NCBI RefSeq assembly: GCF_003970795.1
Contig: NZ_RWKW01000002.1
Location: 164,558-228,557, forward strand
DNA: 64,000 nucleotides
Direction of reading: 5' to 3'
From: Aquibium carbonis
GTDB lineage: Bacteria > Pseudomonadota > Alphaproteobacteria > Rhizobiales > Rhizobiaceae
Shown here: piece after piece, positions 53,802 through 63,274 of the stretch
Position numbering within the stretch: the stretch's first letter is position 1
How the letters are laid out: each line of letters opens with the position of its first letter
Notes under the pieces: model-generated
Seen by the model: only the letters and a program-made list of their open reading frames with translations
Databases searched by the model: none
Told to the model about the DNA's origin: nothing
Made by a program: the position numbers and the translations under genes

Positions 53802-54361
53802 CAGCCGACCTCTTTAAGTGCGAGCTTGAGCGAATTGAGTTTGGTCTTGAGCGACGTGTCGATCTGGCGCGAACCCATCTTGACGATGAGACCGCCGAGC
53901 AGGGAGGGATCGATCGTGACCTTGACGGTGACTGTCTTGCCGGCGACTTCGGCCAGCGCGGCCTTGAGTTCGGCCTCCTGTTCGCGCGTCAGCGCATGCG
54001 CGGCCTTGACCTCGGCCACGGCCTCGCCGCGATGCTCGGCGGCGATGGCGCGGAACGCCCGGATGATGCCGGGGACGGCGAACAGCCGGCGGTTCTTGGC
54101 GACGACCTTCAGGAAATTGCCGATGAGGCCATGCAGTCCGGCCTTCTCGACGATCGCGGAGATCGCCCGATACTGGTCGTCGGCCGAGAACACGGGGCTC
54201 TCGATCAGCCGCTTCAGGTCTGCGCTCTCCGCGATCAGGCCCTCGAAGGCGAGCAGATCATACTCGACCTGGGAAACGCTCTTCTCTTCGAGCGCGAGCT
54301 CGAACAGCGAACCCGCGTATCGCCCGGCGACGTCGGAAACTGGCGAAGTAGACTGTGCCAC
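53801..54361 (-). CDS. atpH: ATP synthase F1 subunit delta (OSCP)
   Basis: 186-residue subunit joining the alpha N-termini to the peripheral stalk. The helical N-domain starts [19 protein letters not shown], and the C-terminal strand region has the [28 protein letters not shown] signature. The start is GTG at 54361, behind AGGAAGAG; the frame is open upstream but conservation begins here. First gene of the F1 operon; F0 genes are not in the window, as usual for this class. Confidence 0.95.
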   Translation of the reverse strand: MAQSTSPVSDVAGRYAGSLFELALEEKSVSQVEYDLLAFEGLIAESADLKRLIESPVFSADDQYRAISAIVEKAGLHGLIGNFLKVVAKNRRLFAVPGIIRAFRAIAAEHRGEAVAEVKAAHALTREQEAELKAALAEVAGKTVTVKVTIDPSLLGGLIVKMGSRQIDTSLKTKLNSLKLALKEVG

Positions 54362-54497
54362 GAACGGTCTTCTCTTCCTGAGATGGCCGCAGGATTGCTG
54401 CGCGAGTGGGATACGCCGGCTAACCCTCTGACCTATTTGAATTTTTTCGACCGCAAATCCGAGCGTGCCGATCCCCCGGCCGAAAGTTGATTGCCGT

Positions 54498-54526
54498 CTA
54501 GCACAGGCATTCCGGACTCGCAACAA
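54498..54526 (-). promoter_or_regulatory. Probable sigma-70 promoter of atpHAGDC
   Basis: On the minus strand TTGTTG and TGCTAG are separated by 17 bases, about 137 bases before the atpH GTG. They lie in the 231-base gap between a small membrane-protein gene and atpH, which otherwise holds no ORF of note. Match is moderate. Confidence 0.4.
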
Positions 54527-54592
54527 CCCGAGGCATATGGTTTCGGGTCAGTTTTGTCGCATCGAAACGGCGCCGGTGGGGCCTGTCGCCTC

Positions 54593-54979
54593 TCACGGCA
54601 GGTAGCCGAAGGCATAGGCCAGCGGCAGGGCAGCCAGAAGGATGTCCAACCCCAGGCGCACGAGCCCCATGCCATAGGCGGTTCGGTCGGCCGCCAGCGC
54701 GGCGGCGCGGCCGACCGCGCAGAAGAACCAGCCGACGCCCAGCGCGAGGTAGAGGAGCGGTTGCGCCAGCATGATCGCGACGATGCCGAGGCCGATCGGG
54801 AAGCCGGACGCGGCCCTGAGCGCCGAGGAGGCAACGGCTCGATCGCGCGGCTCTCCGGTCAGGCCGGCCCACGGACCGGGAAGAATGAGTGCCGCGAGCC
54901 CGGCGAGAATGGCCGCGACGGCGGAAGCGAAGGCCAGCGCCTCGCCGGTGGTGGTGGGCCAGGGGAGCGTCAGTTCCAT
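54593..54979 (-). CDS. Small four-helix membrane protein, DUF4345-like
   Basis: 128 residues with about four hydrophobic helices (ALAFASAVAAILAGLAALIL, GFPIGLGIVAIMLAQPLLYLALGVGWFFCAVG, LGLDILLAALPLAYAFG). The ALRAASGFPIGLGIVAI and VGWFFCAVGRA patterns resemble the DUF4345 group. A AGGAA ribosome site supports the ATG at 54979. It lies between the priA/ASCH genes and the atp operon on the same strand. Function unknown. Confidence 0.8.
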   Translation of the reverse strand: MELTLPWPTTTGEALAFASAVAAILAGLAALILPGPWAGLTGEPRDRAVASSALRAASGFPIGLGIVAIMLAQPLLYLALGVGWFFCAVGRAAALAADRTAYGMGLVRLGLDILLAALPLAYAFGYLP

Positions 54980-55097
54980 GATGGGTTCCTGCTGCAGCGC
55001 AGGCGCTTGTAGCAGGCGCGCCGCGCGATTCGCCAGCGACGGATCGCGGGGCGGAGATTCGGGGGCTTCCTGCGGGGAGGATGACGCGGCTCGTCCG

Positions 55098-55433
55098 TCA
55101 CGACACCGTAGAAGGCTCGTGCTGTTGCGCCTCTGTCTCCATCGGGGTGAGATGCTCGACGATTTCGACAGCGTCATCCAATGTGATGGCTGGATAGTGC
55201 TCGCGCATGCCGTCGAGCAGCACCGCGTCGGGCCAGTCCGCCGCGCGACCGAGAAAGGCCGCTGCTGCACGCAGGAGCATGGTCGTAACCCGGATGACGC
55301 GTACGATCGTCCTCAGCGCCGGATCGCCATCGCAGACGTAGCGCAACAGGCCAGGCACGATCGGCCCCTCTCGCCACCGGATCGTGGAGGTCTTCCGTCC
55401 GGCAACGATGCCCGGAAAGAGCCGGGGAACCAC
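55098..55433 (-). CDS. ASCH-domain protein
   Basis: 111 residues. The N-terminal half carries the ASCH core pattern FPGIVAGRKTSTIRWREGPIVPG: the G-x-K-x-x-T-x-R motif typical of this PUA-like RNA-binding or nucleotide-related fold. The C-terminal half is helical and acidic (HYPAITLDDAVEIVEHL). The apparent start is GTG at 55433. It lies 24 bases after priA on the same strand. Some ASCH proteins cleave N4-acetylcytidine or bind RNA; the role here is unknown. Confidence 0.72.
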   Translation of the reverse strand: MVPRLFPGIVAGRKTSTIRWREGPIVPGLLRYVCDGDPALRTIVRVIRVTTMLLRAAAAFLGRAADWPDAVLLDGMREHYPAITLDDAVEIVEHLTPMETEAQQHEPSTVS

Positions 55434-55457
55434 GCCGAGGAGTCTGCATCGACTTCC

Positions 55458-57641
55458 TCACAAGAAGCTCTGCGGGTCGATGTCGACCTGCACCCGTACC
55501 GAGCCGCGCGGCTTGTCGGCCGCCGCCAGCATCGAGCGGACGAACTTCTGGATGTCGGAGCGCTTGTCGCCGTGGACGAGGAGGCGGAAGCGGTGGCGGC
55601 CGCCGATCAGCGCCAGCGGTGCCTCGGCGGGCCCGAGCACGTCGATGTCTCCGGCACGTGGCGCAGCGCGGCGCAATGTGCGTGCATGGCCTTCGGCCTC
55701 GGCCCGGGTGGCGGCACTGACGATCAGTCCGGCAAGGCGCCCGAAGGGCGGCATGGCGGCGCGCTGCCGCTCGTCGGTCTCCTTGTCGTAAAAGGCTTCC
55801 GCGTCCCCCGAGACGATCGCCTTCATCACCGGATGGTCGGGCTGGTAGGTCTGCAGCAGGCCGAGGCTCTTCTTGCCGGTGCGGCCGGCGCGGCCGGTGA
55901 CCTGAGATAGAAGCTGGAAGGTGCGCTCGGCGGCGCGCGGATCGCCGTTGGCGAGACCCAGATCGGCATCGACGATGCCCACCAGCGTCATGTTGGGAAA
56001 ATTGTGCCCCTTGGCGACGAGCTGGGTGCCGATGACGATGTCGGCCTCGCCCTTGGCGATGGCCTCGAGCTCCAGGCGCAGCCGCCGCACGCCGCCGAGC
56101 AGGTCGGACGACAGGACGATGATACGCGCATCCGGGAAATGGCCGACCGCTTCCTCCGCGATGCGCTCGACGCCGGGGCCGCAGGCGATGAGATGGTCGA
56201 GCGCGCCGCAGGACGGGCAGGCCTCCGGCCGCGCTTCGGTGTGGCCGCACTGGTGGCAGACGAGCTGGCCACGAAACCGGTGCTCGACCAGCCAGCTGGA
56301 GCAGGACGGGCACTGGAAGCGGTGACCGCAGACGCAGCAGAGCGTCAGCGGCGCATAGCCGCGCCGGTTGAGGAAGAACAGCGCCTGCTCGCCGCGCGAA
56401 AGCGTCTTTCTCGCGGCGTCGAGGAGCACGGGCGACAGGAACCCCCCGCGCGCGGGCGGCGAGCGGCGCATGTCGATCGCCTTGAGGTCCGGCAGTGCGG
56501 CCTCGGCGTAGCGCGCCGGAAGCGCCACGCGACCGTAGCGGCCCGACAGCGCGTTGACGCGGGTTTCGATCGACGGTGTCGCCGAGGCGAGGATGACGGG
56601 GAAGCCGGCGATGTGGGCGCGTACGATGGCCATGTCGCGGGCATTGTAGAAGACGCGGTCCTCCTGCTTGTAGGCGGGGTCGTGTTCCTCGTCGACGACG
56701 ACCAGCCCGAGTTCCATGAAAGGAAGAAACAGCGCCGAGCGGGCGCCCGCCACCACCCGCACCTGGCCTTCGGCGACCTGGCGCCAGACCCGCTCGCGCA
56801 TGCGCGGCGGCAGGTCGGAGTGCCACTCGGCCGGCTTGGCGCCGAAGCGATCCTGGAAACGCTCGAGGAAGGCGTGGGTGAGCGCGATCTCGGGCAGGAG
56901 GATCAGCACCTGCGCGCCGCGATCCAGAGCCGCGGAGATGGCCTCGAAATAGACCTCGGTCTTGCCCGAGCCTGTGACGCCGTCGAGCAGCGTGACCGAG
57001 AACGCGGCCTGCCCCGCCTTCTCGCGCAGGGTCGACGCAGCCGCCGCCTGGTCGGGATTGAGCGCGGGCGTCACGTAGCCGGGATCGGGGGCGGCAACCA
57101 CCGGGCGCGGCGGCAGCTTGACGTCTTCGAAGACCCCCTGCTCCCTCAGCCCGTCGATGACGGTGGACGACACGCCGGCCGCATGGGCGAGACCGGAGCG
57201 CGTCCAGGACATGCCTTCGTCGGCGAGTTCGAGGACGCGGACGCGCGCGGCCGTCATGCGGTCAGGCAAGGCATGGGTGCGGGCGATGCCGTCGATCCAG
57301 GGCTCGGGATCGAAGGCTGCCGGGGCCCGCAGGAGCATGCGCGCAACCATGCCGGGCGGCGACAGCGTGTAGTCAGCCACCCAGTCGACGAAGCGGCGCA
57401 TGGGCGCATCGATGGCCGGGCAGTCGAAGACCTGGGAAATGGGTCGCAGCTTGCGCGGATCGACCTTGCCGCCGTCGCCGTCCCAGACGATGCCCGCCAC
57501 CTCGCGCGGGCCGAGCGGCACCCGCACGATCGATCCCGGCGCGACGGCCATGCCGGGCGGGACCGCATAGGAGTAGGGCCGCTCGGCGGGCATCGGGACC
57601 ATCACCGGAACGACGGAGGGGGCAGGCGAATCTTGCGTCAT
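55458..57641 (-). CDS. priA: Primosomal helicase PriA
   Basis: 727-residue 3'-5' DNA helicase that restarts stalled forks. N-terminal DNA-binding domain, Walker A DGVTGSGKTE near residue 222, DEEH box (VVVDEEHDPAYKQ), and helicase C-terminal motifs ending in QVTGRAGR. An intact zinc region lies near 430-475 with eight Cys in CCVCGHRFQCPSC and LVCHQCGHTEA plus CPSCG. priA next to the atp F1 operon is a known rhizobial arrangement. Confidence 0.97.
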   Translation of the reverse strand: MTQDSPAPSVVPVMVPMPAERPYSYAVPPGMAVAPGSIVRVPLGPREVAGIVWDGDGGKVDPRKLRPISQVFDCPAIDAPMRRFVDWVADYTLSPPGMVARMLLRAPAAFDPEPWIDGIARTHALPDRMTAARVRVLELADEGMSWTRSGLAHAAGVSSTVIDGLREQGVFEDVKLPPRPVVAAPDPGYVTPALNPDQAAAASTLREKAGQAAFSVTLLDGVTGSGKTEVYFEAISAALDRGAQVLILLPEIALTHAFLERFQDRFGAKPAEWHSDLPPRMRERVWRQVAEGQVRVVAGARSALFLPFMELGLVVVDEEHDPAYKQEDRVFYNARDMAIVRAHIAGFPVILASATPSIETRVNALSGRYGRVALPARYAEAALPDLKAIDMRRSPPARGGFLSPVLLDAARKTLSRGEQALFFLNRRGYAPLTLCCVCGHRFQCPSCSSWLVEHRFRGQLVCHQCGHTEARPEACPSCGALDHLIACGPGVERIAEEAVGHFPDARIIVLSSDLLGGVRRLRLELEAIAKGEADIVIGTQLVAKGHNFPNMTLVGIVDADLGLANGDPRAAERTFQLLSQVTGRAGRTGKKSLGLLQTYQPDHPVMKAIVSGDAEAFYDKETDERQRAAMPPFGRLAGLIVSAATRAEAEGHARTLRRAAPRAGDIDVLGPAEAPLALIGGRHRFRLLVHGDKRSDIQKFVRSMLAAADKPRGSVRVQVDIDPQSFL

Positions 57642-57732
57642 GGCGCGTGACCTTGCCCCGAGTTTCGTCTAGAGCAAAGGCCAACCAGACCGGCCAAGCC
57701 GTGTCCACCCCCCATTTATCCAGGAGAAGGCC

Positions 57733-58386
57733 ATGAAATTCTTCGTCGACACCGCCGATACGAAGGAAATCCGTGAACTCAACGAACTCGGCTTGCTGGA
57801 TGGCGTGACCACCAATCCGTCGCTGATCCTGAAGTCGGGCGGCAACATCGCCGAGGTCACCAGGGAGATCTGCTCGATCGTGGAAGGCCCGGTCTCGGCC
57901 GAGGTGGTTGCGACCGACTATGCCGAGATGATGCGCGAGGCCGACGTGCTGTCGAAGATCGCCGACAACATCTGCATCAAGGTGCCGCTGACGCTCGACG
58001 GCCTGCGCGCCTGCAAGTCGATCACGTCGGACGGCCGCAAGGTCAACGTGACGCTGTGCTTCTCGGCCAACCAGGCGCTGCTCGCCGCCAAGGCCGGCGC
58101 GACCTTCATCTCGCCCTTCATCGGCCGCCTGGACGACATGGGCTTCGACGGCGTCGAGCTGATCGCCGAGATCCGCCAGATCTATGACAATTTCGGCTTC
58201 GAGACGGAGATCCTCGCGGCCTCCATCCGCACGCCCGACCACGTCAAGCGGGTCGCGCTGCTGGGCGCCGACGTGGCGACCGTGCCGCCGGCGACGCTGC
58301 GCGCGCTGGTGAAGCACCCGCTGACCGACAAGGGCCTGGAGCAGTTCCTGGCCGACTGGGCCAAGACCGGCCAGAAGATCGGCTGA
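57733..58386 (+). CDS. Transaldolase-like fructose-6-phosphate aldolase
   Basis: 217-residue small transaldolase (TalC/FSA subfamily), a TIM barrel. [32 protein letters not shown] is the start pattern; the Schiff-base Lys is in [23 protein letters not shown] and [13 protein letters not shown] follow. Members of this length act either as transaldolase or as fructose-6-phosphate aldolase; sequence inspection does not separate them. An AGGAGAAGG ribosome site precedes the ATG. Confidence 0.93.
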   Translation: MKFFVDTADTKEIRELNELGLLDGVTTNPSLILKSGGNIAEVTREICSIVEGPVSAEVVATDYAEMMREADVLSKIADNICIKVPLTLDGLRACKSITSDGRKVNVTLCFSANQALLAAKAGATFISPFIGRLDDMGFDGVELIAEIRQIYDNFGFETEILAASIRTPDHVKRVALLGADVATVPPATLRALVKHPLTDKGLEQFLADWAKTGQKIG

Positions 58387-58453
58387 GAGTTACAGCGCCG
58401 CCCGAGCCGCAAGCCCGCCGGCGGCGCTCGAAGGACGGCACGACACGGTTTGG

Positions 58454-58475
58454 ACGGGGCGCGGTCGCGCCCCGT
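58454..58475. terminator. GC-rich hairpin between convergent transaldolase and livM
   Basis: ACGGGGCGCG and CGCGCCCCGT form a near-perfect palindrome centred at 58464-58465. Neither side has a long U tract (TCGCGTTT to the right), so termination efficiency is uncertain. Its position between converging genes fits a terminator. Confidence 0.55.
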
Positions 58476-58481
58476 TCGCGT

Positions 58482-59465
58482 TTAAAGCGGCCGCTTGATG
58501 ATGCGGGCCAGGACGCCGACGATGCCTTCGCGGAACAGCATCACCGCGACCACGAAGATGATGCCCTGGCCGATCGTCACCCAGTCGCCGAACGTCGCCA
58601 GGTAGTTCTGCATGGTGACGATGACGGCGGCACCGAGGATCGGCCCGAACACCGTGCCCATTCCGCCGAGCAGCGTCATCAGCACCACCTCGCCCGACAT
58701 GGTCCAGTAGACGTCCGTGAGCGAGGCCAACTGGAACACGATCGCCTTGGTGGCGCCGGCCGTACCGGCCAGGGCAGCAGACAGCACGAACACGGCGAGC
58801 TTGTAGCGCCGCGTCCGGTAGCCCAGCGAGATCATGCGCGGCTCGTTGTCCCGGATGCCCTTGAGCACCTGGCCGAAGGGCGAATGGATGATCCGGTAGA
58901 TGACCAGCAGGCCGATGGACACCACCGCCAGCACGAAGAAATAGAGGTTGCGATCGGGCGCCATCGAGATGAGCCCGAACAGATGTCCGCGCGGAACCGA
59001 CTGGATGCCGTCCTCGCCGCCCGTGAACGGCGCCTGGACGGAGAAGAAGAACACCATCTGCGCGAAGGCCAGCGTGACCATGGCGAAATAGATTCCCTGG
59101 CGGCGGATGGCGAGCGAGCCGATGGCGAGGCCGAGCACGGCCGCTGCCCCCGTGCCCGCCAGGATGGCGAGTTCGGGCGAGAGCCCCCAGATCTTGGCGG
59201 CATGGGCGGAGACGTAGCTCGCGCCGCCAAAATAGGCCGCGTGGCCAAAGGACAGGAGGCCGCCGAAGCCCAACAGCAGGTTGAAGGCGCAGGCAAACAG
59301 CGCAAAGCACAGAACCTTCATCACGAAGACGGGATAGAGCACGTAGGGGGCGATCAGCCCTAGCACGAGCAGCCCGGCGAAGATGACCATGTGAAGGACG
59401 GGCATGCCGGCCGTTCCGGGGCTGGCGGCCCGGGGTGTGTCGAGGGGCGAGGCTTGCGTTGCCAT
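58482..59465 (-). CDS. livM: Branched-chain amino-acid ABC transporter permease LivM
   Basis: 327-residue inner-membrane permease with about nine to ten helices. The family block is FNLLLGFGGLLSFGHAAYFGGASYVSAH, and the EAA-like loop is [37 protein letters not shown]. The ATG overlaps the livH stop by one base. Last gene of livG-F-K-H-M. Confidence 0.94.
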   Translation of the reverse strand: MATQASPLDTPRAASPGTAGMPVLHMVIFAGLLVLGLIAPYVLYPVFVMKVLCFALFACAFNLLLGFGGLLSFGHAAYFGGASYVSAHAAKIWGLSPELAILAGTGAAAVLGLAIGSLAIRRQGIYFAMVTLAFAQMVFFFSVQAPFTGGEDGIQSVPRGHLFGLISMAPDRNLYFFVLAVVSIGLLVIYRIIHSPFGQVLKGIRDNEPRMISLGYRTRRYKLAVFVLSAALAGTAGATKAIVFQLASLTDVYWTMSGEVVLMTLLGGMGTVFGPILGAAVIVTMQNYLATFGDWVTIGQGIIFVVAVMLFREGIVGVLARIIKRPL

Positions 59466-60352
59466 CAGACTTCCCTTCCGAAGAGGCCGGCGGGTTTGAC
59501 GAGAAGAACGATCGCCATGATCACGAAGATGACCACGGCCGAGCCCTCCGGATAGAAGACGCGCGTCAGGCCTTCGACGAGTCCCAGTCCGAACCCTGTG
59601 AGGATGGAGCCGAGGATGGAACCCATGCCGCCGATGACCACCACTGCGAAGACGACGATGATGACGTCGGCGCCCATGTTCGGGTTGACCGAGTAGATCG
59701 GCGCCGCGAGCACACCCGCGAAGGCGGCGAGCCCGACGCCGAAGCCGTAGGTCAAGGTGATGAGGCGGGGGACGTTGATGCCGAATGCGCCGACCATGGT
59801 GGGATTTTCGGTCGCCGCGCGCAGGTAGGCGCCGAGCCGCGTCTTTTCGATGACGAACCATGTGGCGAGACACACCACCACCGACACCACGACGACCCAG
59901 CCGCGATAGTTCGGCAGGAACATGAAGCCGAGGTTCTGGCCACCGGTCAATTGTTTGGGCATGGCGTAGGGCAGGCCGGAAATGCCGTACTGGTTGCGGA
60001 AGATGCCGGTGATGATCAGCGCCAGGCCAAAGGTCAGCAGCAGACCGTAGAGATGGTCGAGATGGTAGAGACGTGAAATGAACACCCGCTCCAGCACGAC
60101 CCCCGTCGCGCCGACGATGACGGGCACGAGAAACAGCGCGCCCCAGTAGGGGACGCCGGCATAGTTCAGCAGCATCCATGCCACGAACGCACCCATCATG
60201 TACTGGGCGCCGTGGGTGAAGTTGATGATGTTGAGGAGGCCGAAAATGATCGCAAGACCAAGGCTCAGCAGAGCGTAGAACGAGCCGTTGATCAGGCCCA
60301 GCAGCAGCTGGCCGAACAAGGCCTGCGGCGGAATACCCAGCAGTTCGAACAT
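59465..60352 (-). CDS. livH: Branched-chain amino-acid ABC transporter permease LivH
   Basis: 295-residue permease partner of LivM. Features: GLINGSFYALLSLGLAIIFGLLNIINFTHGAQYMMGAF at the start, the loop GAYLRAATENPTMVGAFGINVPRLITLTYGFGVGLAAFAGVLAAP and VVIGGMGSILGSILTGFGLGLVEGL. ATG at 60352 chosen; the frame is open further upstream. It lies 63 bases after livK, the largest gap of the operon. Confidence 0.94.
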   Translation of the reverse strand: MFELLGIPPQALFGQLLLGLINGSFYALLSLGLAIIFGLLNIINFTHGAQYMMGAFVAWMLLNYAGVPYWGALFLVPVIVGATGVVLERVFISRLYHLDHLYGLLLTFGLALIITGIFRNQYGISGLPYAMPKQLTGGQNLGFMFLPNYRGWVVVVSVVVCLATWFVIEKTRLGAYLRAATENPTMVGAFGINVPRLITLTYGFGVGLAAFAGVLAAPIYSVNPNMGADVIIVVFAVVVIGGMGSILGSILTGFGLGLVEGLTRVFYPEGSAVVIFVIMAIVLLVKPAGLFGREV

Positions 60353-60415
60353 GTGAGGACCCTGTCTTGCACGGGGAACGACGCGCCGGGTGGCCGGCGC
60401 GTCGTCCGGGGGCAA

Positions 60416-61609
60416 TTACTGCACGAGCGGGCAGCCGCCGTCGGCGAGCGGACGGAAGGCGTTCTCGGCCGGGATCGTCGCGACCGTCTCGTAGAGATCC
60501 CAGGGACCCTGCGAATCTTCCGGCTTCTTGACCCGGAAGAGGTACATGTCGTGGACCTTGCGACCATCGGCGCGAACGACGCCCTGGCCGAACAGCGGAT
60601 CGTCGGTCGGCATTTCCTTCATCTTGGCCATCACCGCCTCCGGATCCTTCGAGCCGGCAGCCTCGACGGCCTTGAGGTAGTGGGTGACGGCGCCGTAGAC
60701 GCCTGCCTGGATCATCGAGGGCTTCTTGCCGGTCTTCTCTTCGAACCGGGCCGACCATTCGCGCGTCTGGTCGTTCAGATCCCAGTAGAAGCTCTCGGTG
60801 AGGACGAGGCCCTGCGCCACGTCGAGGCCGAGCGCATGCACGTCGTTGACGAACATCAGCAGGCCGGCGAGCGCCTGGCCGCCCTGGGTGATGCCGAACT
60901 CGGATGCCTGCTTGATCGAGTTGATCGTGTCGCCGCCGGCATTGGCGAGGCCGATGACCTGCGCGCCCGAGGACTGCGCCTGGAGCAGGAAGGACGAGAA
61001 GTCGGTGCCGGGGAACGGCGTGCGGACGGCGCCGAGGACTTCGCCGCCATTGGCCGTGACCACCGCCGACGTATCGCGCTCGAGGGCGTGACCGAAGGCA
61101 TAGTCGGCCGTGACGAAGAACCAGGTCTTGCCGCCGGCCGCCACCATCGCGCCGCCGGTGCCGTTGGCCAGCGCCCAGGTGTCATAGGTCCAGTGCACGG
61201 TGTTGGGCGAGCACTTCGACCCGGTCAGGTCGGACGTGGCCGCACCCGAATTCAGGAAGATCTTGTTCTTCTCGCGGGTGATGTCGTTGACGGCGAGCGC
61301 CACCGACGATGTCGGCACGTCGGCGATCACGTCGACGTTCTCGGTGTCGTACCACTGGCGGGCGATGTTGGAGCCGACGTCCGGCTTGTTCTGGTGATCG
61401 GCCGAAACCACCTCGACGGTGATGCCCTTGTCGGTGCCGAAATCCTCGGCTGCCATCTGGGCGGCGACGGCCGAGCCTTCGCCGGTGATGTCGGCATAGA
61501 TGCCCGAACGATCGTTCATCACGCCGATCTTGATCGTGGTCTGGGCATAGGCCGTTCCCGCCATCAGCAGGCCGGCAAGCGATGCCACGATGAAACCTGT
61601 CTTCTTCAT
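60416..61609 (-). CDS. livK: Branched-chain amino-acid-type ABC substrate-binding protein
   Basis: 397-residue periplasmic binding protein of the Leu/Ile/Val family. A signal peptide (MKKTGFIVASLAGLLMAGTAYA) precedes KIGVMNDRSGIYADITGEGS, then VVSADHQNKPDVGSNIARQWYD and VDVIADVPTSSVALAVNDI. The pattern DLTGSKCSPNTVHWTYDT resembles the subgroup often annotated for amides, urea or aromatic compounds, so the true ligand may not be a branched-chain amino acid. A GGAGGAG site precedes the ATG. It lies in the middle of the operon. Confidence 0.9.
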   Translation of the reverse strand: MKKTGFIVASLAGLLMAGTAYAQTTIKIGVMNDRSGIYADITGEGSAVAAQMAAEDFGTDKGITVEVVSADHQNKPDVGSNIARQWYDTENVDVIADVPTSSVALAVNDITREKNKIFLNSGAATSDLTGSKCSPNTVHWTYDTWALANGTGGAMVAAGGKTWFFVTADYAFGHALERDTSAVVTANGGEVLGAVRTPFPGTDFSSFLLQAQSSGAQVIGLANAGGDTINSIKQASEFGITQGGQALAGLLMFVNDVHALGLDVAQGLVLTESFYWDLNDQTREWSARFEEKTGKKPSMIQAGVYGAVTHYLKAVEAAGSKDPEAVMAKMKEMPTDDPLFGQGVVRADGRKVHDMYLFRVKKPEDSQGPWDLYETVATIPAENAFRPLADGGCPLVQ

Positions 61610-61658
61610 AGTCTTCTCCTCCTGTTTCGGCATGTTGTCATGCCGCCGTTTCTCGTTC

Positions 61659-62405
61659 TCAGACGCCAAGGTAGCGATGCAGCTTCTCCGTATTGGCGGC
61701 GAGGTCCTCATTGGGGATCGTGTCGATCACGCGCCCCTGCTCGACCACGTAGTGCCTGTCGGCGACCACGGCGGCGAAATGGAAGTTCTGCTCGACCAGA
61801 ACGATGGTGAAGCCCTGCTGCTTGAGACGCGCGATGGTCCGCCCGATCTGCTGGACGATCACCGGCGCGAGACCTTCGGTCGGCTCGTCGAGCAGCAGGA
61901 GCTTGGCGCCGGTCCTCAGGATCCGACCGATCGCCAGCATCTGCTGTTCGCCGCCCGAGAGCTTCGTGCCCTGGCTGGACAGGCGTTCCTTGATGTTGGG
62001 AAACAGCTCGAAGATCTGCTCCACCGTGAGCCCGCCCGGCCGCACCTGCGGCGGCAGCATGAGGTTTTCCTCGACCGACAGCGACGAAAAGATCGCGCGT
62101 TCCTCCGGGCACAGCGCGATGCCCAGCCGGGCGATGGCGCGGGCGGGGAGCCGGATCGTCTCGCGGCCCTCGAACATCACCGAACCGGAGCGCTTGGCCA
62201 GGATGCCCATCACTGCCTTGAGCGTGGTGGTCTTGCCGGCGCCGTTGCGGCCAAGCAGCGTCACCACTTCGCCCTCGCGGACGTCGAAGCTGACCCCGTG
62301 CAGGATGTGGCTCTCGGAGTACCAGCCCTCCAGGCCCTCGACCTTCAGCAGCGGTTCGGCCGATGCGGCCGGCGCGGGACGACCGGCAAGTTCCACTTCA
62401 GCCAT
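61659..62405 (-). CDS. livF: ABC transporter ATP-binding protein LivF
   Basis: 248-residue ATPase. Walker A GRNGAGKTTTLKAVMG, signature LSGGEQQMLAIGR, Walker B KLLLLDEPTEGLAP and the LivF-type end QNFHFAAVVADRHYVVEQG. Its ATG lies within the livG end (8-base overlap). It pairs with LivG on the LivHM permease. Confidence 0.95.
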   Translation of the reverse strand: MAEVELAGRPAPAASAEPLLKVEGLEGWYSESHILHGVSFDVREGEVVTLLGRNGAGKTTTLKAVMGILAKRSGSVMFEGRETIRLPARAIARLGIALCPEERAIFSSLSVEENLMLPPQVRPGGLTVEQIFELFPNIKERLSSQGTKLSGGEQQMLAIGRILRTGAKLLLLDEPTEGLAPVIVQQIGRTIARLKQQGFTIVLVEQNFHFAAVVADRHYVVEQGRVIDTIPNEDLAANTEKLHRYLGV

Positions 62406-63153
62406 GTCCGACTCCGATATAGGCGTCGATGACGCGCGAATCCTTCGACACCGTGGCATAGTCGCCCTCGGCGAGCACCTCGCCCCGCGCCAGCACGGTG
62501 ATGCGGTCGGACAGGGACGCCACGACCGACAGGTTGTGCTCGACCATGAAGATGGTGCGGTTCGCCGAGATGCGGCGGATCAGCGAGGAGATGCGATCGA
62601 TGTCTTCCTGCGTCATGCCCGCCATCGGCTCGTCGAGCAGCAGCATTTCCGGATCGAGCGCCAGCGTCGTCGCAATTTCCAGAGCGCGCTTGCGGCCATA
62701 GGGAAGCTCGCCCGCCAGCGTGGCGGAAAAATCGGTCAGGCCGACGTCCTCCAGAAGCGCGGCCGCCTCGTGGTTCAATCCGGCCAGAACCTTTTCCGAG
62801 CGCCAGAAGTCGAAGCTGTCGCCACGCCGCCGTTGCAGGGCGATGCGGACGTTTTCGAGCGCCGACATCTTGGGAAACACCGCCGATATCTGAAACGAGC
62901 GCACCAACCCGAGACGGGCGATGTCGGCCGGCTGCATGGCGGTGATGTCCTGGCCGTTGTAGCGGATAACGCCGCCGGTCGGCTGAAGGAATTTGGTCAG
63001 GAGATTGAAGCAGGTGGTCTTGCCGGCGCCATTGGGTCCGATCAATGCATGGATCGTGCCGCGTCGAACCGTGAGGTCGACATTGGATACAGCGACGAAA
63101 CCCTTGAATTCCTTGGTCAGGCCCGATGCCTGGAGGATGATGTCCTCGCTCAT
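62398..63153 (-). CDS. livG: ABC transporter ATP-binding protein LivG
   Basis: 251-residue ATPase. Walker A GPNGAGKTTCFNLLTKF, signature-region LPYGRKRALEIATTLALDPEMLLLDEPMAGM (with YGRKR in place of the canonical LSGGQ, as in other LivG proteins), and VEHNLSVVASLSDRITVLARG. First structural gene of the operon. It has no good ribosome site of its own; its ATG overlaps the stop of a 24-codon leader ORF, suggesting coupled translation. Confidence 0.95.
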   Translation of the reverse strand: MSEDIILQASGLTKEFKGFVAVSNVDLTVRRGTIHALIGPNGAGKTTCFNLLTKFLQPTGGVIRYNGQDITAMQPADIARLGLVRSFQISAVFPKMSALENVRIALQRRRGDSFDFWRSEKVLAGLNHEAAALLEDVGLTDFSATLAGELPYGRKRALEIATTLALDPEMLLLDEPMAGMTQEDIDRISSLIRRISANRTIFMVEHNLSVVASLSDRITVLARGEVLAEGDYATVSKDSRVIDAYIGVGHG

Positions 63154-63224
63154 GAATGCAAGGAGCCTACCGCAACGGTGCGCTCCGCATCACGGCCGGA
63201 AGGCCGCGCGCCAAATATTCCCAT
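63150..63224 (-). CDS. 24-codon leader ORF coupled to livG
   Basis: Begins MGIFGARPSGRDAER and ends GSLHS. It is preceded by a near-ideal ribosome site, GGAGGAG (63229-63235), 4 bases before its ATG. The TGA overlaps the livG start as ATGA (63153-63150). The livG start itself has only GGCTCC upstream. A CGGCC-TTCC-GGCCG hairpin lies inside the ORF near 63194-63207. No amino-acid run typical of attenuation peptides is present. Confidence 0.6.
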   Translation of the reverse strand: MGIFGARPSGRDAERTVAVGSLHS

Positions 63225-63274
63225 TTGTCTCCTCCGGTGGCTTTTTTCGCCATTGGCCATTGACTGGCGATTGG

